Assembly: GCF_050875635.1 (NCBI RefSeq)
Contig: NZ_JBPAOH010000018.1
Location: 15,482-79,481 of the forward strand
Source of the DNA: Hassallia sp050875635
GTDB lineage: Bacteria; Cyanobacteriota; Cyanobacteriia; Cyanobacteriales; Nostocaceae
Length of the DNA: 64,000 bases
Direction of reading: 5' to 3'
The first letter of the stretch is position 1. Each line of letters opens with the position of its first letter. The position numbers and the translations under genes were made by a program. A model generated the notes under the pieces. It was not told the DNA's origin and searched no databases. It saw nothing but the letters and a program-made list of their open reading frames with translations. Of this stretch, positions 8,191 to 16,019 are shown piece by piece.

Positions 8191-9318
8191 TTAATACCCT
8201 TCTCCTGCACTTCTCAAGGGTCTGTGACCATTTTGACGAGGTTCAAAGGTAACTACTCGTTTGGTATGACCGCGAAAAGCAATGCCTAAGGTTTCGGCAC
8301 TGGTGAGCCATTCTTCGGCAACATCAGCAATTTCTCGGACTAAGGCTTCAAATTCGGCTCGTGAATTATTCAGGATGTATTTTTGAGCTAACCAGCGGAT
8401 AATACTGCGTCCGGCAACAGCCATGCGGTGTCGCTGTGAGGCGTTAACATCTTGTCGGAAGTAGCGCAGCATAATTTCTTCGACTACATCCCAAGCGTTG
8501 TCTGCACCAAAGAGTTTTTTGACATCATCTGCACCGAGGATTTTGAAGGCTTCTTCCAAAAGTTGTAAAACTTCAATTCTGAGGACGGTGACATGACCGT
8601 AGGAAGACCATTTCAGGTTATTTCGCAAATCCAAACCCGCTCGCCGCACGGTGGCAATGCTGCCAAAACTGGGGTCATAAGCGCGATCGCGAATTACATC
8701 TGAGATGCGTTTATCGCGCCAAAACTCGGCGACGTTGTTAATAAACTGCGTAAATAAAGTGTGAAATTGCGGATTCGGTTTGGCGCTAGACATCGGTGGG
8801 ACAGTGGTGTAACCAAATACTCGGCGGTAGGTTTGCAACCGTTCTTTTTGGGTGTAGCGCAACACACTACGACGATCGAAGCGATACAAACCATAAGCAC
8901 CGTCACCGTTGGATAATCTGACAGCACCGGCGTTGAATAGTTCTTGCAGTTTCCTCACGGCACGAAAAACGCCGACTTTTTCGTGTTGGTAGAGATAGTA
9001 TAAATCGGCAACTGCGAGAATGCGATCGCTCGCTATCTGTTCGTCATAATCTTCTACACCCTGCGGCAAGCGGGTTGAATTGACTTTGCTGGCTGCTTGG
9101 GAACCAATCCCAATTAACTCGGCTAGTCCCCCATCTGGTGGTGCTGCCATTTGCCCTTGATTTGTCAGTACCTGTGATAGCAGATCCTCAATTTGCTGAG
9201 TCAAAGCATCAGCCAGTTGCGGATTTTGGATGAGTTGCGGTGCTAACCTATCTGCAAGGGTTTCTTTTAAAGCCGCAAAGCGATCGTATAAATCTTGATT
9301 TTCTCCTGTGGTTGACAT
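8191..9318 (-). CDS. Hypothetical protein of the acidic-repeat/S8 protease block (375 aa)
   Basis: I do not recognise this family. The N-terminus (residues 1-60) is helical with a Gln/Leu pattern (LADRLAPQLIQNPQLADALTQ). Residues 95-150 contain DLYYLYQHEKVGVFRAVRKLQELFNAG, which could be a winged-helix-like unit. Residues 215-330 hold conserved-looking charged segments (IATVRRAGLDLRNNLKWSSYGHV, EVLQLLEEAFKILGADD). There is no signal peptide, transmembrane helix or catalytic motif I can point to. It is separated by 73 bp from the PLC-like gene downstream and by 94 bp from the 599-aa gene upstream, which supports co-transcription. Its role is unknown; a scaffold or adaptor in the same complex is a guess. 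Confidence 0.65.
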   Translation of the reverse strand: MSTTGENQDLYDRFAALKETLADRLAPQLIQNPQLADALTQQIEDLLSQVLTNQGQMAAPPDGGLAELIGIGSQAASKVNSTRLPQGVEDYDEQIASDRILAVADLYYLYQHEKVGVFRAVRKLQELFNAGAVRLSNGDGAYGLYRFDRRSVLRYTQKERLQTYRRVFGYTTVPPMSSAKPNPQFHTLFTQFINNVAEFWRDKRISDVIRDRAYDPSFGSIATVRRAGLDLRNNLKWSSYGHVTVLRIEVLQLLEEAFKILGADDVKKLFGADNAWDVVEEIMLRYFRQDVNASQRHRMAVAGRSIIRWLAQKYILNNSRAEFEALVREIADVAEEWLTSAETLGIAFRGHTKRVVTFEPRQNGHRPLRSAGEGY

Positions 9319-9411
9319 AATTTGTCTCCTGGCTGTTAGTTATTAGTCATTAGTCATTAATCATTTGTCAGTCAAAATATTCACTTTTGACTGTTGACTA
9401 TTAACTGTTAA

Positions 9412-11211
9412 CTATTGACTGCGGTTGAGGTTGCGTCCAAGAACTCTGAGGATGTCTGGATTTTGTCGCAACAAATCTCGGATATCTTCTAACAAGTCTT
9501 TCACATCATCTGCATCAGGCATTTTTTCACCAGTTAAAGGTGGAATTAGTTCTACTGCCAAACGTTTGACTTCAAACAATTGAAATGATAAATCTCTCAA
9601 CGCACGAACTACACCTGCTCGTTGAAATGCTGTGTTGGGAACGCGCACGAAAGAAGCCGCTTGCATCAAAATCATTAATCGGTTTGAGGTTTCGACGATT
9701 GATTTGGCAATGCCTAATTTGCCACCGGCGATCGCAATTGTCGGGGCTTCTTTGGTTGACCAATTTAATGTCCATGACAACAGTTTTTCGATTGTCATCG
9801 CCGGCTTTAATTGTTTGGTTTCACCGATAGTGTATTGAGTGCCATCTGGTAAGGGAAATGCCGACTTGCCATCGCAATTTGGGGGATTTTGTCTAGCTTT
9901 GGCAAAATCAATCCAAACAGCTTGTCTTTCAGCAGGACCGAGGAAAACACTATCCATAATCCGATAAGTTTCTTGAACTGATTCGGCAACGACTGACAAA
10001 GCTTGAGATAACAAGACCAATTGCGTACCAATGTAAGCACCACCACCAGTATCAGCATTAAAAGCATTCCAACTGTCTCTGATCGAAAGTAGCGAATCTT
10101 TGATAATTAGGTAGTTGCTGAAATTTTGTTCTTCATCAACGTTGTTGACACGCGATCGCGTTAATCCAAAAATCTCAGCCAAATCTTTTAGCTGTCCCCC
10201 AACTTTATCAAAGTTATCGTTATCTTCTACGTCTCCTAGCAATAGCTGAAACAAACTATCAACGCGCTGGGTGCGTGGTCCTCCTTGAGTTCCCAACTCA
10301 TTAATTAATTCAACTATTTGAGTGCGAATAACCGATCGCACCGCTTCCATATTCTGCGGATCGGCTGCGGGGTTAAGGGCATAAAGTTTATCCAACTGCC
10401 GCAAAGCATCATCTAATAAGGTTTTGGTGCGATGATAAAGGCTAGCTTGTGCCCCACTCACTGTCCCCCCTAGTTCAGTTTGGACTGTGTTGTAGCTGCA
10501 AGGCGTCCAATTATAAGTAATGCGTCCGTTACTTTCTTGAGGAGTAAAGGTTTTAGTCAGCGAATCTAGAAAGGCTTTGGGGTCATTTTTAGAGCTTCTG
10601 CACAGCACTTGACCGAGGGCATTATCGACAATTTGCTGTAAAGAACCACCATTATTATCAACAGTAACTAAAGCAGAATTCCGCCCCGAAGGTATCGAAG
10701 CAACATTCTCGACTGTGGGCAAAATATCAACTACATTATCGTTATATATTTGAAACCCATTTAAAGGTTTAGTTGGTGTTGGCGGTTCGGGAACTATGCC
10801 TGCTGCCAAAATTTGAATTGATCCAGTATTTTCACCATTCAATTTCATCGGCAATAAAGTGAGAAATGGAGATTGTTGAGACACAACGAGAAAATATTTC
10901 CAAACAATACCGGGAATGTCAGCCTCAACAGTGCTACCCACTAAATCTGTGCCGCGATAAACTCTGAAGAATACATCAGGTATCCAATCTCTTTCTTGTG
11001 TATCTTGATTGAAATCTTCATCTGTAAATTCGATGTCAAACAAGCCTAAATCAGTTTTGCTGCTGTCAAGCCGGTCATCAAAGTGTTCATCTTTATCCCA
11101 AGCCTCAACTCGCAGAGGCACAACTTCTGGAATCAGTTTTTCATTTTTTTCAGCTTCTGGAATCAGTTTTTCATTTTTAAGTACTTGACCGCGAATCCGA
11201 TATGTGGTCAT
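9412..11211 (-). CDS. Hypothetical protein with an N-terminal transthyretin/C2-like beta domain (599 aa)
   Basis: Residues 1-125 look like a small beta-sandwich (transthyretin-like or C2-like): VPLRVEAWDKDEHFDDRL, DLGLFDIEFTDEDF, DVFFRVYRGTDLVGST. Such domains often head large secreted or cargo proteins. The remainder (about 180-599) is helical, with no motif I know. The N-terminus holds a fresh 10-residue duplication: KNEKLIPEAE followed by KNEKLIPEVV, copied at DNA level with a 30-bp period (11128-11186). The gene starts only 7 bp after the stop of the metallopeptidase-like gene, so the two are probably co-translated. No signal peptide is seen. Function is unknown. Confidence 0.65.
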   Translation of the reverse strand: MTTYRIRGQVLKNEKLIPEAEKNEKLIPEVVPLRVEAWDKDEHFDDRLDSSKTDLGLFDIEFTDEDFNQDTQERDWIPDVFFRVYRGTDLVGSTVEADIPGIVWKYFLVVSQQSPFLTLLPMKLNGENTGSIQILAAGIVPEPPTPTKPLNGFQIYNDNVVDILPTVENVASIPSGRNSALVTVDNNGGSLQQIVDNALGQVLCRSSKNDPKAFLDSLTKTFTPQESNGRITYNWTPCSYNTVQTELGGTVSGAQASLYHRTKTLLDDALRQLDKLYALNPAADPQNMEAVRSVIRTQIVELINELGTQGGPRTQRVDSLFQLLLGDVEDNDNFDKVGGQLKDLAEIFGLTRSRVNNVDEEQNFSNYLIIKDSLLSIRDSWNAFNADTGGGAYIGTQLVLLSQALSVVAESVQETYRIMDSVFLGPAERQAVWIDFAKARQNPPNCDGKSAFPLPDGTQYTIGETKQLKPAMTIEKLLSWTLNWSTKEAPTIAIAGGKLGIAKSIVETSNRLMILMQAASFVRVPNTAFQRAGVVRALRDLSFQLFEVKRLAVELIPPLTGEKMPDADDVKDLLEDIRDLLRQNPDILRVLGRNLNRSQ

Positions 11212-11217
11212 AATTTC

Positions 11218-12597
11218 TTATCTCCTTGCCAGGGCTTTGTAAAAGTTTTGAGTAATCACCCCAGGTGTTGCTAGCTTTTTATCAAGTGCAGCACGCGATG
11301 CACCAATCAAAAATCGCTCTGGAATAATTCCCGGATCGTTCCCTGCTGCTAAACGTTGTCCGGCTTCTAAAATCATTTGCTGGTGTTGGAATTTGAATCC
11401 TGTCACCTCAGCTAAAGTTTTGCCCCCCAGTTCCTTGTAAGGGGTGTAACAAATGGTGTCTACTACCAAGGGATTGGCTTTACTAAAGGTTTCGAGAATT
11501 TCTTTAGGAATATTGCCTGCGTTGGGGTTGGGGTAAATTTGTTCCCAAATGGTTTGATAGTTATTTGCAGCTTTGGAAAAACCCATGCGGCGTAGTAATT
11601 CGGTGCTAATGAACACTCGCAGATACGGGGTGGGATGGGGGGCGCCTGGGTGAAAATTAAGGGTAGCTTGAGGCGATCGCGCGGCAATATCCATTAAGGA
11701 AGCGACAACATAAGGTCCCCCCAGTAACAAACCAGACATATCAGCAAAAATTTCGCTGTGCCAACGAGTCCAGGTAGCGGCAACAAATTTACTCATTCCC
11801 GCTTTCAGGAGACGTTTGGCGATCGCGTAAGGAATAGTCTGTCGCAGTTTTAAATCGGTTTGCAGATTGTGGGAAACTTCATGCAAAATTGCCCCCAATG
11901 TCCACGGGTTGACCAGGCGATGATAAGGTAGTTGAATCAACGGAAATGGATTAATCTGTTGACTCAGTTTAGTTAAGGGAATACCGCGCCGAAATGTCGC
12001 CGGAGAAAAGCCAGTTTTCATATAAGAAAACGGCGCGGGTGCTGGAATTGACCTAGAGCGTCCCAACCCCATGTAAATATACTGATAACAATCGAGAGCA
12101 ATGCGATCGCAAGCTAATAGCCAATTACCAAATTGGGACTGTCTTTGTCCGAATAACTCTAAGTAGAAATCCCAGATTTGCTCGATCGCTCGGACTAAGT
12201 TGTGTGCTTGGTCTTTATGACTCATCAATTGTTGCAACACATCTGTATCCGGCTGCTGAATCGCTGCTTGGGCGCTTCTTCCCACTGTCTTTGATATCCG
12301 TTGCAAATGCGATCGCAACTGCAATAAAAGTTGATTCACCGCATCAATGTGAGCATCGCTGGGACTGGCAGCATCTGTGCCAAACTCATCGTGTCGAAAC
12401 GAACGCAACGCCGCCGCGTGTCTGGTAACATTTAGTGCCTGCACCCGCAACCAAAAATCGAAATTCGGTGGTTCTACAAAGCGGTCTGCGGGTATATTAT
12501 TTTGGGACAATAATGACGCAACCTGATAATTATCGTCCCAGTCATCCGCTGTATCCTCTATCAGCGTTTCAAACAGTCCGTTCATACATGCGTCCAC
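11218..12597 (-). CDS. HExxH metallopeptidase-like protein
   Basis: The 459-aa protein carries HEVSH at residues 239-243, with a downstream Glu282 in the block WHSEIFAD. HExxH plus a Glu/Asp about 40 residues later is the zinc-ligand set of gluzincin/zincin peptidases, so a metallopeptidase is likely. The family is not one I can name. The first 200 residues are mainly helical (LLQLRSHLQRISKTV, AIEQIWDFYLELFGQ). No signal peptide or membrane helix is visible. The ORF starts MDACMNGLF; Met5 is an alternative start. It follows the acidic protein gene after a 176-bp gap filled by a heptamer array, and precedes the 599-aa gene by 7 bp. The substrate is unknown; cleaving a protein of the same locus is only a suggestion. 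Confidence 0.68.
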   Translation of the reverse strand: MDACMNGLFETLIEDTADDWDDNYQVASLLSQNNIPADRFVEPPNFDFWLRVQALNVTRHAAALRSFRHDEFGTDAASPSDAHIDAVNQLLLQLRSHLQRISKTVGRSAQAAIQQPDTDVLQQLMSHKDQAHNLVRAIEQIWDFYLELFGQRQSQFGNWLLACDRIALDCYQYIYMGLGRSRSIPAPAPFSYMKTGFSPATFRRGIPLTKLSQQINPFPLIQLPYHRLVNPWTLGAILHEVSHNLQTDLKLRQTIPYAIAKRLLKAGMSKFVAATWTRWHSEIFADMSGLLLGGPYVVASLMDIAARSPQATLNFHPGAPHPTPYLRVFISTELLRRMGFSKAANNYQTIWEQIYPNPNAGNIPKEILETFSKANPLVVDTICYTPYKELGGKTLAEVTGFKFQHQQMILEAGQRLAAGNDPGIIPERFLIGASRAALDKKLATPGVITQNFYKALARR

Positions 12598-12683
12598 AAG
12601 TCCTAAGAGTTAACAATAGGGGGCAGGGGGGCAGGGGAGGAGGGGGAGCAGGGGGGGCAGGGGGAGCAGGGGAAGAGGAATTT

Positions 12684-12773
12684 TGCCCAATGCCCAATGC
12701 CCAATGCCCAATGCCCAATGCCCAATGCCCAATGCCCAATGCCCAATGCCCAATGCCCAATGCCCAATGCCCA
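12684..12773. repeat. Heptamer array TGCCCAA, 12 perfect units plus a partial one
   Basis: From 12684 to 12767 the sequence is twelve identical TGCCCAA units, followed by TGCCCAT. Just upstream (12615-12675) is a G-rich minisatellite (GGGGGCAGGGG). The array lies directly after the stop of the acidic protein gene at 12774 and ahead of the metallopeptidase-like gene. As a pure short tandem repeat it should vary in copy number between strains. Confidence 0.95.
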
Positions 12774-13526
12774 TTACCGATAAACTGCTTGCCCCGGCTG
12801 TTTAGAGATGTGACGACAATGGGGACATCTTTTGCTATGGATAACGCGCGATCGCTTCATCAAATTAGCTGCTACTTTCGGTTTACCTAAAACTTGAGCA
12901 GTTTGACGCGCCAAAGTTTGCACCGCAGACTTTTGTGTAATTGGTTTGCCCTGTTGTGCTTGCCGAGCCAGATTGCTGACAGTGCCTTGCATTATCTTTG
13001 GCATAGTTTTCAGTAGCGGACGGGTTCTGCGATTGCGGAACATTGCCCTTCCGATTCTCGATGCACCTTGAATTAGTTTTGGCGCTACCTTCGGGATAAT
13101 CGTAGAAGCAGCTTTCACAATTCCCGGTAAAGCTTTAGCAGCCAAGGGAATTAATGCACCCAGAAAAGCTTCGGCTTCAGCTTCGCTTTCACTGTTAGCC
13201 GCCATATATCCCAAATGCTCCATCAACGCTTCATACTCATTCGCCTGAGATGATTCAAACTCACTCTCAAACTCGTATTCGCCCTCACCTAACAAACCGC
13301 CAATTACGTTTCCAATTGACCCCAAAAATAATTCTTGCTCGTCCTCAAATTCAAATTCATTGTCTCCTCCACCCAAAAGACTACCAACAGCATTAATTGC
13401 CATTGGTGCAACTTTGCTCAATATACTGCCTAAAAATTCCTCACTCTCGTACTCGCTTTCGTATTCACTCTCAAATTCAAACTCAAATTCCCGGTCTAAA
13501 CCATTTTCCAGTTCATACTCAAACAT
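12774..13526 (-). CDS. Acidic FE/YE-repeat protein A with C-terminal CPHC
   Basis: The 250-aa protein has three zones. Residues 1-100 are runs of alternating aromatic and acidic residues (REFEFEFESEYESEYESE, NEFEFEDEQE, GEYEFESEFES) broken by two small glycine/alanine hydrophobic segments after EEFLGSI and ELFLGSI. Around residue 105-150 comes YEALMEHLGYMAAN, then SESEAEAEAFLGALIPLAAK. The C-terminal third is basic (RNRRTRPLLKTMPKIMQG, QGKPITQKSAVQTLARQT) and ends with RCPHCRH, a CxxC pair. A paralog lies upstream at 13879. I know of no function for this family; alternating Phe-Glu strands favour beta-sheet self-assembly in designed peptides, so an assembling scaffold is a reasonable inference. 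No signal peptide is present. Confidence 0.75.
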   Translation of the reverse strand: MFEYELENGLDREFEFEFESEYESEYESEEFLGSILSKVAPMAINAVGSLLGGGDNEFEFEDEQELFLGSIGNVIGGLLGEGEYEFESEFESSQANEYEALMEHLGYMAANSESEAEAEAFLGALIPLAAKALPGIVKAASTIIPKVAPKLIQGASRIGRAMFRNRRTRPLLKTMPKIMQGTVSNLARQAQQGKPITQKSAVQTLARQTAQVLGKPKVAANLMKRSRVIHSKRCPHCRHISKQPGQAVYR

Positions 13527-13654
13527 AGTTTAGGTTCTCCTGTGTTCAAATTGTCTTATCGATGCTGCAAAGTATTTCGTGATTTTTGGCACTCAGCAAT
13601 GCAACACTGTTATGTACTTACTCTCTTATCGGTATAAGATTACCTAAAAACTTT

Positions 13655-13686
13655 GTAGGGTGCGTTACTCCGTGAACGCACCCTAC
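13655..13686. repeat. GTAGGGTGCGTT hairpin (12-bp stem, 8-nt loop)
   Basis: GTAGGGTGCGTT and AACGCACCCTAC are perfect inverted repeats. A related GTAGGGTGCGTTA sequence with a distant partner occurs at 61837. It lies between the two acidic-protein genes and might attenuate read-through, though no T-run follows. Confidence 0.65.
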
Positions 13687-13710
13687 TGTGCGTTTAAATT
13701 CGCAGTATCA

Positions 13711-13873
13711 CAGGACTTACGCAAAAACTCTCTGCAACTCTTATTCCTTCGTGTCCTTCTCCTGTCGGAGACGCTGCGCGAACGTGCCTAGCCTGCGGCT
13801 TCTGCGTTCGCCCTTGGCGTTGCCGAAGGCTAGCAGTACGCGGTTCGTTATTCCGTGACTCGTGCGTAAGTCC
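13711..13873. mobile_element. MITE with GGACTTACGCA ends and 8-bp target duplication CAGTATCA
   Basis: The ends GGACTTACGCA (13713-13723) and TGCGTAAGTCC (13863-13873) are inverted repeats. CAGTATCA is directly repeated at 13703-13710 and 13874-13881, which marks a target duplication. The right duplicate overlaps the stop codon of the acidic protein gene ending at 13879. The interior includes a 26-bp block (13759-13784) that occurs reverse-complemented at 61870-61895. A shorter element with the same ends is at 32161-32250. Confidence 0.85.
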
Positions 13874-13878
13874 CAGTA

Positions 13879-14775
13879 TCAATTACCCATTGATCGTTTA
13901 GCTGGTACAGGCTTTTTCATTTTCCGCCCTGGTTTAGGTGAACCCATTAGCGTCTTGGCTACGGTTGCAGGGCTGCTAAGTACCTTTTGGGTATGACCAG
14001 CCATCACACGAGCAGCCGTGCGGGGTGTAATCGGCTGTCCTTTTGCTGCTTGTTTAACTAAGGTCTTACTAGTTCTGTCAACAATCGAGGGAATTACTTT
14101 TACTAATGGGCGAGTAGTGGGAGATTTCCGCAGGGTGCGCGTTAAGTAGACCGAACCGCGAATCAAACTTGGGGTGATTTGACGCATGGCTGGCGATTGG
14201 ATGGGGATAATTCTGGCTGTGAAAGCACCGGCGTAGCCTTCGGCTTCGGCTTCGCTTTCAACTTTGCTGGCAGCGGTGGCTAAAGCTTCTGTCAAAGCTT
14301 CATATTGTGGTACGGATTCGTATTCGTACTCACTGGTCATTTCCCCTGTCCATTCGTACTCGTTGTCAAATTCGCTGGTTAATTCAAACTCAAATTCGCT
14401 TTCGCGAGCTAACTTACTGGTAATCGCACCTAAAGCTGCACCCGCAGCAGGACCACCAATCGCTGTACCTACAGCACCCGCAGCCACCGGGGCTATCTTT
14501 TTGAGTATGGGAGTTATTTTGGGAATTAGTCGGCGGAGTTTTCCTAAGAAGGCTTCGCTTTCATACTCGTTTTCATACTCGCTTTCTCCATCGCCTACAA
14601 GCATATTGCCTACGTTTTTGGCAATTGAACCGAGAAATTCTTCATTTTCATATTCATCCTCGAATTCGTTGGAGTATTCACTCTCAAATTCGTCTTCAAA
14701 TTCATCTTCAAATTCATGCTGCATCGTTTCTCCGTCCAACATCTTGTGACTCCGTGGATGAGAATGCTTACGCAT
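13879..14775 (-). CDS. Acidic FE/YE-repeat protein B (paralog of the 12774 gene product)
   Basis: The 298-aa protein shares its plan with its neighbour: aromatic/acidic repeats near residues 19-45 (EFEDEFEDEFESEY), EEFLGSI and EAFLGKL motifs, a glycine/alanine hydrophobic stretch (AAGAVGTAIGGPAAGAALGA), a second acidic repeat block, then YEALTEALATAASK and VESEAEAEGYAGAF. The basic C-terminus carries the shared blocks TTRPLVKVIPSIVDRT and KGQPITPRTAARV, but lacks the CxxC of its paralog. Met18 (base 14724) has GGAG six bases upstream and is a likely alternative start; Met12 is also possible. It is the first gene of the seven-gene block. A MITE inserted at its stop codon. Function is unknown. 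Confidence 0.73.
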   Translation of the reverse strand: MRKHSHPRSHKMLDGETMQHEFEDEFEDEFESEYSNEFEDEYENEEFLGSIAKNVGNMLVGDGESEYENEYESEAFLGKLRRLIPKITPILKKIAPVAAGAVGTAIGGPAAGAALGAITSKLARESEFEFELTSEFDNEYEWTGEMTSEYEYESVPQYEALTEALATAASKVESEAEAEGYAGAFTARIIPIQSPAMRQITPSLIRGSVYLTRTLRKSPTTRPLVKVIPSIVDRTSKTLVKQAAKGQPITPRTAARVMAGHTQKVLSSPATVAKTLMGSPKPGRKMKKPVPAKRSMGN

Positions 14776-15192
14776 TTAGGTATAACTGTTCTGGGAACGT
14801 TGCCACAAGTCGCTTTTTCTAGGGAAACACATTTTTGGTAGCTCGGTTGAGTGTCACACATTTGAGCTACCATCAAAGATATACTGTATGAATTAATACT
14901 ATTTTAGTGATATTTATGCTTAAAATTAGCGATTATTTAAGTAGTATAAGTAATATATTTAGCTTTTATTAGCCGTAATTTTCTCAGAGGGTGACTGTTA
15001 TGAGTTGTATCAAAAAGATTCAATTATACGTTTGTTGGTGGCAAACTGTAAGTACACACTAGGGTGATTACATTTGCCATTTGAAATAGTGTAATAAGTT
15101 ATGACTTAAAAAAAGTTTTTGTGTTAGTTGCGGAAATGTTGCCTAAATATTTGAATTTAGTATCAGTAAAATCAACAGGATGAATACGAACC
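14776..15192. other. Divergent promoter region between the acidic-protein block and the LuxR-type gene
   Basis: These 417 bp are AT-rich and free of the palindromic repeats that fill other gaps in the window. They must hold the promoter of the minus-strand block and that of the plus-strand regulator. I see no convincing operator; a simple -10-like TATACTGTAT-type sequence occurs near 14880 but I do not assign it. Confidence 0.45.
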
Positions 15193-15705
15193 ATGACGAC
15201 CTTCAAGAGGAAGAAACTGGTTGCTGCATCCGAAAATCAAAATTTGCTTGCGTTAGAACAACAAGCGCTGCTAAAGGTTTTAGTAAGACAAGTTACTAGT
15301 TCTCCTCCTCGCAAGCTGGTTCAAACCACCAACATGATGGTTAATGAAGTAATTTTTGAATCTGATGTAGATGGTGTACATTACTACCTAGTGCGTTGTA
15401 GCCAGGAAAAATCAATCTCCCACCCACAGTTTCCATCCCAGGAAAACCCTTCACTTGATGGAGATGCAGACCATTCTTACGAGTATCCTGATAATTCTGA
15501 AGAAAAAATTAATCTTAGCCCCCGCGAACAGGCGATCGCTAAATTAGTCGCACAGGGTCTTTCTAACAAATGTATTGGCATTCGCCTTCAAATTAGCCCT
15601 TGGACTGTCGCTACTCACCTGCGGCGTACTTTTGTCAAACTCGGTGTCACTTCCAGAACCGCTATGATTACTTGCCTCATAGAGAAAAATCACCTACACC
15701 ATTAA
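15193..15705 (+). CDS. Small LuxR/NarL-type DNA-binding regulator
   Basis: The 170-aa protein ends in a LuxR-type helix-turn-helix (residues about 107-165): LSPREQAIAKLVAQGLSNK, then IGIRLQISPWTVATHLRRTF and KLGVTSRTAMI, the standard four-helix pattern. The first 100 residues do not form a receiver domain; they contain a short beta-like unit (NEVIFESDVDGVHYYLVRCS) and a Ser/Asp-rich linker. Thus it is a stand-alone regulator without a phosphoacceptor, as in other small cyanobacterial LuxR proteins. It is divergent from the acidic-protein/protease block, with 417 bp between, and could control it; that link is inference. The start follows GGATGAATACGAACC, giving a weak GGA-type ribosome binding site. 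Confidence 0.8.
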   Translation: MTTFKRKKLVAASENQNLLALEQQALLKVLVRQVTSSPPRKLVQTTNMMVNEVIFESDVDGVHYYLVRCSQEKSISHPQFPSQENPSLDGDADHSYEYPDNSEEKINLSPREQAIAKLVAQGLSNKCIGIRLQISPWTVATHLRRTFVKLGVTSRTAMITCLIEKNHLHH

Positions 15706-16019
15706 CACAGCAGTTCATCTATATAACCGTAATATAACTTGCTAGCCTAATTAGGGCTACCTAAACGCCTGCCGAAAGTAGACGTTTATAGTCATTTTAA
15801 GCTAAAGTTGTAATGAGTTTGTTTTAGATTAGGGTGTGAAAAAGCAACTCTCAAGAAGCACAAAAACTAATCGCTCTTGTTTGTGCTTGCGTAGCAATCA
15901 AAAGCAAAAACACAGATATAGGGATGAGAGTGCAAAGTACAAAAACATTGCATAAATAAAATAACAATTACACGTTCAAACATAAAAATAACCCCAACAG
16001 TTAAAAAACTTAAATAAAT
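15706..16019. other. Intergenic leader upstream of the Fur-family gene
   Basis: An AT-rich, repeat-poor 314-bp stretch between two plus-strand genes. The last 80 bp are nearly all A and T with ATAAATAAAATAACAATTAC, a place where a Fur-type operator could lie. I could not define a box with confidence, and saw no ORF. Confidence 0.4.

Noticed and set aside
12600..12780. CRISPR-like array from regularly spaced heptamers
   Set aside because: The unit is 7 bp with no spacers; no cas gene is near. It is a short tandem repeat.
12435..12890. Open frames through the heptamer array on both strands (151 aa plus, 63 aa minus)
   Set aside because: They consist of translated TGCCCAA repeats (PNAQCPM, GIGHWAL) and part of neighbouring genes; no independent gene.
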